64,000 nt of DNA from Dillenia suffruticosa. Its lineage: Eukaryota; Streptophyta; Magnoliopsida; Dilleniales; Dilleniaceae. Of the stretch, positions 35,601 to 46,039 are shown one piece after another. Within the stretch, counting starts at the first letter, position 1. Each line of letters opens with the position of its first letter. The translations under genes were made by a program, and so were the position numbers. The notes beneath the pieces were generated by a model. It had not been told where the DNA came from. It was given only the letters and a program-made list of their open reading frames with translations, and did no database searches. The stretch is from assembly GCA_033439265.1 (NCBI GenBank), contig JAVTVX010000030.1, positions 7,451,774-7,515,773 on the forward strand, written 5' to 3'.

Positions 35601-37801
35601 ATAAATCATCACCGATAAAAAAAAAAGGACTCTAAATAAACCATGAGGCTGTAGAACTCCCAAGAGGAAACCAATCAAGCTCTTCAGTAATTGGGGAGCT
35701 CTATCCTCCTATGTTTACAAATCGCTAGAGAAGCTAATGGTAGTATCCTCGATAGAAACAAAGCTGGTAACCAGATTACCCAAATCATCCGTTCTCTTCT
35801 AGAACTTCTCTGCCTCCTACCATTTGGAAATAGATTGCCTCATGATTATTTTACCATATAACAGTAATACTATGCAAAACATATGATTTATTTTCTATAA
35901 TCAATGAAAAATTATATTGAAGTACTACAGGAACTGGGCTCTTTTCTGGTTTCCATGTGCTAGAGTAACTTTTCTGTATTAATTCTCCACAATTATTCAA
36001 CAAGATCCTTTATAATTGAAATTTTGTTCTGATAGTCATCTTTATCCTTTGAACATGTTAAAAGTCTCTTTGATTCATTTTTCATCACCCTAAGGTTTTT
36101 CCATTGCTTTTTGATTCTTTTGTGCAGTTAATTGTAATATTTTTGTTTAATCATTTTTATTAATCTAATTACTCTTTTGTGTGTCCATATAACATGGACA
36201 TGATTTAACAAGAAATTGTAACAAAATAATTCTTATAGTTTGAAATTTTGTCTTGTAGAAAAATGAATGTATAAATTGGCAGGTGATTTTGTAACTTCTT
36301 GAATGTGCATTAGTTACTAAACATGAAAGTTTTGATTTGGCATATAATAAAAGGGTAAAACTAGAAATAAAATAAAAAGAATATAATTATACAATGCACA
36401 CCAAAAAGAATTGTTGAATTCATTGATGTGTTCCACCTATGATAGTGTACATAGTCATAGTCTTTGCATGGTTTATGCCTACTAATAATCATATATATCA
36501 GAAAATAATTTTCCTACAAAGTCTACTCATCTTAATTCAAGCTATAATATTGTTCGGGTATAGCATTCACATTCAATGTTCAGTTTCAAGAATCTCTAAA
36601 TGCCATTCATGATACCCGTCTACTAATGAACTGCCCTTTTTAACATGTTATTTTGTTTGTCATTTATGAGATCTAGCCCAAACAACCACAAGGCATTGGA
36701 ATAGCAAAAGACTATCTTTTGCAGGTTGCCTATCTATTAATGATGATGTACTTTATGCCCTAATATGTGTAGATGACTGAGGTGACTATCATCAGCATGC
36801 AAAATAACATGGTCATATCTCTGATTTTTAGTAGTGGTTTAAAAATTTTATTGTATTCTAACATGAAACAAACATCATCATTGGATCTTCTTGCCCCTAT
36901 GCGACTTTCACATGGTCAAGGGGCATTATGCGTTAATCTTATACAAAGTCTTTACAAGGCATGTGGATTGTGCAGGAGTCCAAAATACACTACTTGAACC
37001 CATTGTAGTAGATTGTGCATGTGTATTTATTGTTTGTGTGCAAGATTAATTAAGATTGTCTTTCTAATGTGTAAACTGACAACACAAGGTTTGACCATGT
37101 AGGTTTCTTTCTTAATGGTTTTGTTGAAAACCAAAACTATCTAGTTTGTTGAATCATCCCCAATATAATGACGATCTACGACAACTCTCTGTCTCAAGAT
37201 TTTTCTCTTAATTGTTTAGAATTTTTCTGGCCTTAAATTCTCTTTTCTTGTTTTAGAATCAAATGTTTTGTAGGGCAATCATTGAATATGTCTTTGTCTC
37301 TCCATCCTAATTAAAGAAAAACATCGGAAAAACTTGAATATTCACATTAGATATGTGGAAAATGAAACATATCAAAAACTCAAAAGCATGGAAATGAGCT
37401 CGGTTCGCTCTGCTTCATGTTTTATATCCAAGTTTTGACACCATAAGAAAAGTAAAATTAGTGAACTAACTAATTACGCTTGGATGAAGCATTTCTATCT
37501 TTATGCATGCATGAGGTGTTCCAATCTTTCTTAATCATTTGATTAATGAACGAAGGTAGATATCAAGGAACCTTATTAGTGGGACCATCAACCCTGCTAG
37601 GCAAAAGAGGTTAATGTAAATCACAATCTAGGGAAAGCTTATTTACCTTTAGATAACTAAGTGAATAAGAGCTTTGTTTATGTGGTTTAATTTTTCTTGC
37701 ATATGCATCTATATATGCATTAAGCCGGGGAGCACTTTGTGCACTGGGTGAGCCATTTTTATGCATCTATATATGCATTGCTCTTATTCCTTGTCGAAAC
37801 T
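35601..37801. other. Non-coding sequence upstream of cofactor E
   Basis: No gene recognised. The word ATGCATCTATATATGCATT occurs twice, at about 37704 and 37761. Part is probably the 5'-UTR intron of cofactor E. Confidence 0.4.
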
Positions 37802-37862
37802 CTCTCTCTCTCTCTCTTGCAGTGTTTGAGAGTGGCAATATTAGCGGAAGCTTATTACAAGG
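37802..37862 (+). other. 3' splice site and 5'-UTR segment of cofactor E
   Basis: A pyrimidine tract of CT repeats ends in TTGCAG at 37822, a strong acceptor. It is 40 bases before the start codon. This implies an intron in the 5' UTR; its donor exon was not identified with confidence. Confidence 0.6.
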
Positions 37863-39491
37863 ATGCAAAACTCGGAAAAATCAGATTCTTCATTGTCGTG
37901 GGAGTTAAAAATTGGTGATAGAGTGCACGCCATCGGGGATCGTCGAAGAATTGGGACTGTCAAGTATGTGGGAACTGTAGAAGGGCATTCAGGGCTGTGG
38001 GTTGGAGTCGATTGGGACAATGGTGATGCAAAACACGATGGTTCTCTTAATGGGGTTCGCTATTTTCAAGCTACTTCTCTTAAATCTGCATCTTTTGTCA
38101 GACCCCACAATTTCAGTCATGGCATTTCCTTCTTGGATGCTCTCAAGCTCCGCTACTGCAACCATTCCTCTACCAAGCAAGAAGAAGATGAAATGTATGT
38201 TCTTTCAGCAAGCAACCAACGAGTATTGGTGCAGCTTGTTGGGAAGGAGAAAATCGAAGACAAGCTAAGCCGGTTTGAAGAATTAACCACTGCTTCTTTA
38301 TCTTATCTAGGTGTCAACTCAACTGGATTGTCATCCGAGATCAGTGCCATCGTGTCAAATCTAAAGGAGCTTGACTTGACAGGAAATTTGCTTTCCGAGT
38401 GGAAAGATGTTGGTGCAATTTGTGAACAATTGCCAGCTTTATGCGTGCTTAATTTAACCAGCAATAGGATGTCTCATGAAGTCAAGGGACTGCCATCATT
38501 GGAAAACATCCGCGTATTGGTTCTAAATAATACTGGTGTAGACTGGCTGCAGGTTGAAATGCTCAAACAGTGGATGCCAGCAATAGAAGAGTTACATCTG
38601 ATGGGGAACAACATTACGGCAATAATACCTGCTTCCTCTGCTGTTGTCAAAGGATTTAATTCTCTACGCCTTTTGAATTTGGAAGATAATTCTCTGGATC
38701 AATGGGATGAAATCTTGAAGCTTTCACAGCTAAGAGGCTTGGAGCAGCTTTATTTAACCAAGAACAACTTGAGGAAGATTTTTTACCCTGATCATCAGAA
38801 AATGCAAGAGGTTTTTAATGATTATAAATCACTTGAGAGTAGCCACCGGCCCTTCCAAAATCTGCATTGTCTTCTTCTTGGATGTAACAACATTGAGGAT
38901 GTGGCATCTGTTGATTCACTGAATCTTTTTCCCAGTTTAGTGGATATCAGACTTTCTGATAATCCAATTACCAATCCAGGAAAGGGTGGAATCCCAAGAT
39001 TTGTTATAATAGCACGTCTGGCGAAAGTTAAAATACTGAATGGAAGTGAGATCGGTTCACGGGAGCGCAAGGATTCTGAGATTCGGTATGTGCGCTCGAT
39101 CTTGTCAAAGTTTTGTGACAGTCCGGAAGAAATCAAGCAATTCCATCCTAGGTTTGCTGAGCTTAAAAGTTTTTATGGTATTGAAGATAAAAGACCCTCT
39201 GTTAGTGCCACAGGACCGCAGAAAATGGCATCTGGACTTATTTCTATTACCTTGAAATGTGTTGGAGCATCAATCGGAGAAAAGCCACCAGTTACAAAGA
39301 AATTGCCAGCCACCACCACCATTGGGAAGTTAAAGATGCTCTGTGAAAGCTTCTTCAAGCTTAAGTCTGTGAAGCTAAAATTGTTTCTGCAAGAAGAGGG
39401 ATCTCCATTGCCAACATTGCTTGATGATGAGATGGCATCATTGATGGACATTGGAATTGGCCAAGATTCAACAATTCTGATAGATGATTAG
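37863..39491 (+). CDS. TFCE: Tubulin-folding cofactor E (PFIFFERLING homologue)
   Basis: A single uninterrupted 542-codon frame, close to the roughly 530 residues of the Arabidopsis protein. Cofactor E is a cytosolic chaperone: it binds alpha-tubulin and, with cofactors C and D, assembles the alpha/beta dimer needed for microtubules. An N-terminal CAP-Gly domain covers residues 17-85 (GTVKYVGTVEGHSGLWVGVD). Leucine-rich repeats cover about 145-400 (LKELDLTGNLLSEW, IEELHLMGNNIT, LRLLNLEDNSLDQW, LVDIRLSDNPIT). A ubiquitin-like domain covers about 455-542, including LFLQEEGSPLPTLLDDE. The first Gly of the CAP-Gly GKNDG motif is Ala here (AKHDG, residue 56). The start is the first ATG after the acceptor at 37822, and upstream sequence lacks an in-frame extension. 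Both downstream and upstream neighbours are transposon debris. Confidence 0.95.
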   Translation: MQNSEKSDSSLSWELKIGDRVHAIGDRRRIGTVKYVGTVEGHSGLWVGVDWDNGDAKHDGSLNGVRYFQATSLKSASFVRPHNFSHGISFLDALKLRYCNHSSTKQEEDEMYVLSASNQRVLVQLVGKEKIEDKLSRFEELTTASLSYLGVNSTGLSSEISAIVSNLKELDLTGNLLSEWKDVGAICEQLPALCVLNLTSNRMSHEVKGLPSLENIRVLVLNNTGVDWLQVEMLKQWMPAIEELHLMGNNITAIIPASSAVVKGFNSLRLLNLEDNSLDQWDEILKLSQLRGLEQLYLTKNNLRKIFYPDHQKMQEVFNDYKSLESSHRPFQNLHCLLLGCNNIEDVASVDSLNLFPSLVDIRLSDNPITNPGKGGIPRFVIIARLAKVKILNGSEIGSRERKDSEIRYVRSILSKFCDSPEEIKQFHPRFAELKSFYGIEDKRPSVSATGPQKMASGLISITLKCVGASIGEKPPVTKKLPATTTIGKLKMLCESFFKLKSVKLKLFLQEEGSPLPTLLDDEMASLMDIGIGQDSTILIDD

Positions 39492-39920
39492 AGTTGACCA
39501 AAGTGATAAGGTTCAACATCTTCTTGATTTTTTATATTTTTATATTCTTTTACCTATTTCATATATTAGACTGGGAAGGGCAGTAAATGAGCTTGAGAAA
39601 GGCTCTATATGCCTTAACTATGAGTATATCCTTTGCTGCAATTGATTAATTAAAGGATTACAATTATTTAATTAATTAAAATAATTCCTGTTGAAATTGC
39701 ATGATTCATAGCAGAAGTGAGCTTGAATATGAAACAATGGTGCATCAAGAGGCAAAGAGATCACAACTTGAAGAATTTGGAAGAGAGAACATCATTGTTT
39801 GGTAACAGGCTAAAGATTAAAATTATTTCATCTTCTTTTTACCCTGACTTAAATGTAAAAAGAACTAAGAAAGAGAACAATTTGGCCACTTTGATCAGTG
39901 CATGTTTATTCAATTCACTT

Positions 39921-39922
<2 letters not shown>

Positions 39923-39964
<42 letters not shown>
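39923..39964. repeat. CT microsatellite
   Basis: About 40 bases of CT, at the head of the first copy of the 225-bp tandem duplication. Confidence 0.9.
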
Positions 39965-39965
<1 letters not shown>

Positions 39966-40395
39966 GTTCCTCTCTTGTAGTTCTTTCTTCATATCAAGTT
40001 GTAGTTTTCTTAATGAGCTACACCACCTTAATTCTTTCTTATAAATTGTTTGATTTATAAGAGTTTTTTGATACATCAATTCTCTCTTGCATGTGTATTT
40101 TTTATTTTTGTAATCTGGCATGCGGTGAAATTTTATTTCTCTTTCAGGCATTTAGTAGAAAACTCTCATAAAGCTCTCTCTCTCTCTCTAGTTCCTCTCT
40201 TGTAGTTCTTTCTTCATATCAAGTTGTAGTTTTCTTAATGAGCTACACCACCTTAATTCTTTCTTATAAATTGTTTGATTTATAAGAATTTTTTGATACA
40301 TCAATTCTCTCTTGCATGTGTTATTTTTATTTTTGTAATCTGGCATGCGGTGAAATTTTATTTCTCTTTCAGGCATTTAGTAGAAAACTCTCATA
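39950..40395. repeat. Nearly perfect 225-bp tandem duplication
   Basis: Two copies (about 39950-40170 and 40175-40395) run from CTAGTTCCTCTCTTGTAG to GTAGAAAACTCTCATA with only a few differences. Each copy is headed by a CT run. Matching 62-codon minus-strand frames in both are repeat artefacts, not genes. Confidence 0.9.
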
Positions 40396-41046
40396 GTTAA
40401 TGAAGCTCTCCAGTGAACTTTGTATCTAAAATAAATTGATATGTTGGAATTCATACAATCAATTTAATTTACAGTGAATTTCTACATATTTGTGCTGATA
40501 TATCTATTTGAAGGAAATGGTGTGCTGTGTATCTGAAAAATTCTATTTTGCATTTGTCAAGAAGGACAATCGTTGGACATTCTTTCCTGATGCGTTAAGT
40601 TGCATGGAAAGTTTGGAGTTATCGATACTGGTTTATTCATGATCAATTTGTTGCATTCTCTTGTTGGATCTCCCACGGTAAATGTTGGTGTTTTTCGATA
40701 TCTACTCCTCAACATGCACAATGTGCACCTTACTGGCTTGTGCCTCGTGCAATTAAGGATAGGTAGTGTGACATTTGGTATAGTGAATATACTAAGTGGT
40801 TTATTATTTTTGGATTGTATAATGTCACATATTTTTCCTAGGAAAGAATATATATATAGATGTTTTTAGAAGAAAAACAGAGTTGAAGGGGGGAGAGGGG
40901 AACAATATTACTCTATTTGGGTTTACTAAAATATTACCCTTTCAAGGCCATTGTATGACCCTGTTTGTGCAAAAATATGAGCCTCCTACATAATGCTAAC
41001 ATCTGGAATGTCATTGAGAATCACCACTCTATGCTTTTTGCTTGTA
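40396..41046. other. Unassigned sequence between cofactor E and the segmental duplication
   Basis: Contains an 89-codon plus-strand frame (40600-40869) with no family I recognise and no other support. Otherwise nothing noted. Confidence 0.4.
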
Positions 41047-41141
41047 TAAATTGTGTACCAAGTTGAATTTTTGGAGCATCCAAAACTTCGATAATTTTCT
41101 TATTCAAAAGTTCAATAATTTTGAGGAAAATTTAAGTGATT

Positions 41142-41460
41142 GGTACTTTGAGATTTTTCTCTGATCCTTTTTTAAGTGTTTTTATTTATTTATTTATTTT
41201 CCTTCGCCTTTTCCTTTTTTTGGGCAGGGCATTGAATTTGTGTATATAGCTGTCTTTTTTGAGTCATACTGGTTTTGCTGTCATCTGTTGTGTTCCTATG
41301 TGTGGTACTTTGAGCCTTTCTTCAGTGTTTTTATTTTTTTTCCTTCACCTCTTCCTTTTTTTGGGCAGGGCATTGAATTTGTGTATATAGCTGTTTTTTT
41401 TTAGCCATACTGGTTTTGCTGTCATCTATAGTGTTCTTATTGATAGGTTACTTAGGAGAT
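41142..41460. repeat. Internal tandem duplication of about 160 bp, shared with copy 2
   Basis: TGGTACTTTGAG ... GGGCAGGGCATTGAATTTG ... CATACTGGTTTTGCTGTCAT occurs twice in a row here and twice in copy 2 (54466-54785). It therefore predates the segmental duplication. Confidence 0.8.
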
Positions 41461-42309
41461 GTAATCTGAGCAAAGTTTTTTCAATTTGCTAGTTTCAGAG
41501 ATGGCTTGGGTTCTACAAAAATTACGGAGGAAATTGTAGGCATGGAAGTGAAAAAGGGACAGGGAGATTTAATAGAATATGATCCACCTTTCAAATAATC
41601 TTACTTAGCTGGAAAAAAACTTGAACCAGCCACCCTTTTACCTCCTCAAGTATATGATGCACATCTTTGTGACAAGTTTCCTAACTAAATTCTAATTGCT
41701 GCATTTTAATTATGATTTAATTATGCACTATTGTTAGTAGGATGGGGGCAGTCTCAAGTAGTCTTCTATGTTGCCTTTTGGACCTCAAAGAAATGCATTT
41801 GCCTCCACCGCTCCCTTTGCAAATTGTAGTCCCTGAGGAACTAAAATGATAATCCAGTAAAAATGTCAAATATTAGGGCTTTGGTGTTTATGTCAACATT
41901 CCTGGTTCTCCATGAGGCCACAGATTATAGTGATCTATATTTGAATATGGGCAGAAGTGTTCATGTTTCCTTCTCCAGCTATTAAGTTATGCCAATCCTC
42001 CTACAAAACCTGCAGCTAAGCTATCTCCCCCCCACCGCCTAAAAAAAAGAAAAAAAATTGGAGAAAGAAGGAAGAAGTTTAGTATCTTTTCCCTTAATTA
42101 AACTAAGGTGAACTTATACTTCAAGAATTCCTTTGTGTAAGAAGTTGCATTTTCACCTAATACACACTTGAGTTACGACAATTCGAATTCTTTGGTATCA
42201 ATATCATGATGTCCACATCTTGAGCTTGCAAAGATTTTGGTGTTAGAAAGAAATACATAGTGAATGGCATGTACAGGATTAGGTTGATAGGTCAGTAGTT
42301 CAAGCCACT

Positions 42310-43380
42310 CTGACATGTGATGAGTTGTAAACTCCCGAGAGGGGTGTGTGATGAGATTGAAGAAGCAGTTAGGCGTTTCTGGTGGCATAAAGGTGATGAT
42401 GGGTCCTATATCTCTTGGATGGAATGGATCAAATGTTGCCAAACTAAGGAAGACGGTGGCCTTGTTTTCTGCAAGCTGGCTGTTTTCAATCAAACTCTTT
42501 AGGCCAAGCAAGGTTGGAGGTTGACTCATCCAAACACATTGCTAGGCAAAGTTCTCAAAGCCAGATATTTCCCTCACTAACATTCTATGCAGGCTACTTT
42601 GGGTCACAATCATAGTTACCCGTGGAGAAGCATTGGACAGAGTTGGGTTGCTGGAAATGGTCTGGTCCATAAAAATTTGTAAGGGCAAATGGTTGCCGTG
42701 TCGGTTTGGCTTTAGAATCTGGTTCCCAAATAATGGTCTGGATGCTTTTTTTTTTTTTTTGGTCCCTAGCTTGGCCACCACCCAATATCCGAGATTTCGT
42801 CCCAACTAATCTGGACCGATCCGTTGTCAAACCCACTTTCGGGGGTATCTTCCAACATGGTTTTTTCTATTTCCATGCCAAGTAGAACCCAGGCATGGTT
42901 AAAGGGTCTCAGCGCCCTTTCCACTCCCTTCCCACGGCCAACCAAACGTTGGTCTGGACGCTGATGCTTTCTTGGAGCAGCTTACGGATTCAGATTTTAA
43001 GAGTTGGAAGCTGTCTCTCCTTGGTCTTTTTCTTACCATTTGAGCTAGAGCAAATTCGATCTATCAGTTGGCACCTTCCAAAGAGTCAATTATCTTGGCA
43101 CTTCAATAAAAATGGTATCTATTCTAGCTGAAATGGGTTTATGTGAGCTTGATGTCGGATACCAATGAGCAGTATTTTCAAGTAGTGGTACTACGGATTC
43201 TAAGACATTGGTGGTCAACCTTGTGGAAACTTCAAATCCCTCCCAAAATCCGACCTTTTTATCTGGAGAGCGCACAGAGAAGCCTTTCCTGCTTGTGAGA
43301 ATCTTGCTATTAGACTTCCTTTTGCTGATTCTTAGTGTAATATATGCAATGCTTCTGTGCTTTGAAAGAATGTTCATAGG
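42310..43380 (+). pseudogene. LINE ORF2 fragment, copy 1
   Basis: Plus-strand reading gives LPRGVCDEIEEAVRRFWWHK then SYISWMEWIKCCQTKEDGGL, and AKQGWRLTHPNTLLGKVLKA. This is the region just after the LINE reverse-transcriptase core (family form: IPxxVCxxIExxxxRFWWG). After the SINE insertion it continues toward LWKLQIPPKIRPF, the zinc-finger (zf-RVT) domain entry. Stops and frame shifts occur throughout. The homologous fragment in copy 2 is at 57130-57950. Confidence 0.75.
42747..42949 (-). mobile_element. SINE inserted in copy 1 only
   Basis: About 200 bases present in copy 1 and absent at the same site in copy 2. It is bounded by TGGTCTGGATGCT (42734-42746) and TGGTCTGGACGCT (42950-42962), a 13-bp target duplication with one change. 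The plus strand begins with a T run, so the poly(A) tail is on the minus strand. Minus-strand sequence has a B-box-like GGGTTCTACTTGG. Its 3' part, ATTAGTTGGGACGAAATCTC and GGATATTGGGTGGT, resembles the 3' region shared by many angiosperm SINEs. No coding capacity. Confidence 0.8.
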
Positions 43381-43419
43381 ATAGGGGCATTTTCATTTTT
43401 TCATTTTTTTTTTTTTTTG

Positions 43420-43880
43420 GGGTGCTTGACCTACAATTCTTTTTTCACTTATTTGATTTTATAAACAATGTCAACTTCTAACTTATAGTTAGCATAATTG
43501 CTTCATTATTGCTTGCATAATTGCTTATTTGACAAATACATGGCTTGGTCTTCATCATCTGTAGGTTTCCACCAGATAAAGACTTGAAAGTTTTAACGAG
43601 GATTTTTGTGGGGCGGGGGGAGGGGAGTTGCCATCTAACTAGGCTTTTGTTGGGAGGTTTCACTGATATTAGTGAGATGACAGGGCATGGAAGGATTACG
43701 TGACTTTGCTTTGTCTCTGTACTGATGTTGAACATATGGTACCAATTTTTGCTGGGATAATTGTGTGTGACAACTATTATTAGGATTCTAATGCTAGTGG
43801 AAGTATTTTTGTTTGTCAATGTTTGCTACGTGGTCTTTTATTTTATTTTATTTTTATCTTTATTTTTGGTATTAAAAGTA
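43420..43880. repeat. Segment present three times in the window
   Basis: The same sequence (CTACAATTCTTTTTTCACTT ... ATAATTGCTTATTTGA ... GTAGGTTTCCACYRGA ... GGATAATTGTGTGTGACAAC) occurs here, at about 56600-57060 and at 57970-58440. The plus-strand frames in it (for example 58099-58335) are unrecognised. Confidence 0.75.
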
Positions 43881-43968
43881 CACTTTTTTAGTGAATGGCA
43901 TGCACAAGATATGGTTGACCTTGTCAATCCCATCCTTCCCGAAAAGATTGTGCAGAAAGATACAATTT

Positions 43969-44003
<35 letters not shown>

Positions 44004-44004
44004 C
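43969..44004 (-). mobile_element. Poly(T) retroposed tail with 16-bp target duplication, copy 1 only
   Basis: A run of about 33 T bases lies between CAGAAAGATACAATTT (43953-43968) and CAGAAAGATACAAATTT (44005-44021). Copy 2 has a single CAGAAAGATACAAATTT and no T run (58510). This is what an extremely 5'-truncated LINE-mediated insertion on the minus strand leaves. Confidence 0.75.
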
Positions 44005-44390
44005 CAGAAAGATACAAATTTAAGATTGTACAGATGAACAGATGACTATTGAAACAATTAAATGTTCTTCACTCAGGCATACGTTTTTAATTTCAAACAA
44101 AAAAAAACCCGACCAAAAATGAGGAGGTACTCTCATAGATATCAAATCAATGAGAGTTTCATGGAATACTTCATGCACACATCACACCTCAACATCAACA
44201 ACACTTTATAATTTACTTGGTAAATCATATCCCGATTTATTTCATAAAATGTGCCTACAAGATAGCAATCATACCCACGAGAAAACTATAACGTATACAA
44301 TGCTAGATTTTATGGTAGCATCAGAACATTGCACTTGGCTTGCAGTGTAATGGACTAGTCACAAACAGCACCCCTGCTGCTTTGTTCATC

Positions 44391-46039
44391 TCAGGCCGCA
44401 TTTACCTTTTCCTGACCTTCATTATCTCTGGCAGCTGATGCTTTCCATTTTATAAGTTGATTCCGAACTGCAGCGCCTAACGTTATAGCAGCAGTGCTAT
44501 GCAGAAAAGGAGAAATATAGGAATTCCATTGTTCCTCTGGAGTGATGAATGCCATAGAAAGGACTACAGCTCCAGACATGAACACTAATGCTACCACAAA
44601 AAATGGCATCAGGGGAGACCCTACTGTGAGGATAACCATTATGATGGATGAAATGAAAAACGCATACACATTGAAAATAACGAACAGGTAAAATGTGAAA
44701 GGCCATGTAGCCATTACTGCAGTTCCAACCCTGCGTGACGTAGTTGTAGTGTCAGTGTTACCAAAGGTGATAGTGCTGCTATTGGAGTATGTTTGGAGGT
44801 TGACTTGCCAAACACCACCGGGAGGATGGAGTATATTGAAAAGGCATATTAAAGCAACCAAAAGGGAAATTAGGAAGATCCTATTCTGCAAGTCTTTTGA
44901 AGCAACACGACCAAACATGGATAGTTTCCTTTTTGGTTGTGGAAGTGACGAACTGGGAGTAATTATCTGACTTGCAGATACAGCCCCAGCACAACGAAGG
45001 GCAGATTCTATTTGTTCATCCCCTTCTTCTCTTGGTAGCTGCATAAATATGTCCAGGGCTGTCAGATTGTTCATATTTGTTGCATTTACATCCACATGAC
45101 ATACTTCTGCAGTAGTGTTGCTGCCGAGAATTGCTACAATCATCTGTCAAGACAATTTGAAAAGTTTGATTTCTGCATATGACAATTGAAAAGAAAAAAA
45201 AATTCCAAATTTTCAATGCGAAAATTGCTTGCTCCTAAAAAGAAGAAAAAAGGTATGTCCAGAGGCCTTTCCTTGTGTTGCTTTGTGAGGACAGCGAGAT
45301 GCAGGACAGTGTTCCCTTCATCATCCTTCAAATTCAAAAGCCCCTCCTTTTTTATTTTCATCAGATCGTCCCTGATCATGATGAAATCTTCTATTTCATT
45401 CTTCTCAAAAGAAAATGCTAATATTTTGCTCAGAATCTCATTTCTGTCAATTAGTTTTCCTTTTCCGCTCAGTGCTGAAAATTTCTCCAGGATTCTACCT
45501 TTGGTGGCAAGAAAAAGCGCAGCCAACTCGGCCTCTTCCTCATAGATTTCGTTGAGCCATTGAAGCAAGATACTAAATGCTTCCAACTGGTTACACTTTA
45601 CTGCTATGTGAAGGGCAGTCTCTTTTCGGATAGTCAACTCAGCAAGGCACTGAGAGTAAAATTTGCGCAGTAGGTTTATGACTTCAATTTGTCCGGTCAT
45701 GACAGCACAGTGAAGAGGTGTTCTCTTCTCTCTTCCTTTCAGAAGATGGAGGGTAGAGTTGATCGATAGGAAGTCCTTCACCAACTCAACTTGACCGGTT
45801 GCTGAAGCCAAGTGAACGGGGCTTAAACCATCGTGATCTAGCTTGGTTACAAAAGATGGCTTCAGATTGGCGATCTCCTTGGCGAAACGGGTTTGCCTTG
45901 ATGACACGGCTATGTGCAGTGGAGTTTGAGAAAATGGAGATTTGTCTATGTTATTCAGAACAAAAGGATTTTCTTGGAGTAATATGTACAAGGAATCTAT
46001 ATCGCCGGCTTGAGCAACATGGACCATTGTTAGCTCCAT
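44391..46039 (-). CDS. Ankyrin-repeat/PGG-domain membrane protein, BDA1-like (copy 1)
   Basis: Two exons: 46039-45272 and 45143-44391, giving 506 residues. Exon 1 encodes ankyrin repeats over about residues 1-256 (QTPLHIAVSSRQ, GLSPVHLASATGQVELVKDF, RTPLHCAVMTGQIEVI, ETALHIAVKCNQ, GNTVLHLAVLTKQHK). Exon 2 completes the last repeat (VNATNMNNLTALDI), then has a PGG domain with LHPPGGVWQ and about four hydrophobic helices. The family is plant-specific, with roles in immunity and cell-death control (BDA1, ACD6). The codon phase joins cleanly only if the 128-bp intron starts with GA at 45271 and ends with AG at 45144; no usable GT exists nearby. I chose the start conserved in copy 2; an upstream ATG at 46069 is in frame here only. 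Reading through the intron would give a soluble ankyrin protein ending at 45140. Confidence 0.8.

Noticed and set aside
39963-40376. Two similar 62-codon minus-strand frames
   Set aside because: They are the two copies of the 225-bp tandem repeat; no start context, domain or transcript evidence.
44695-44970. 91-codon plus-strand frame opposite ankyrin exon 2 (also 59262-59483)
   Set aside because: Shadow of the conserved minus-strand PGG coding sequence.
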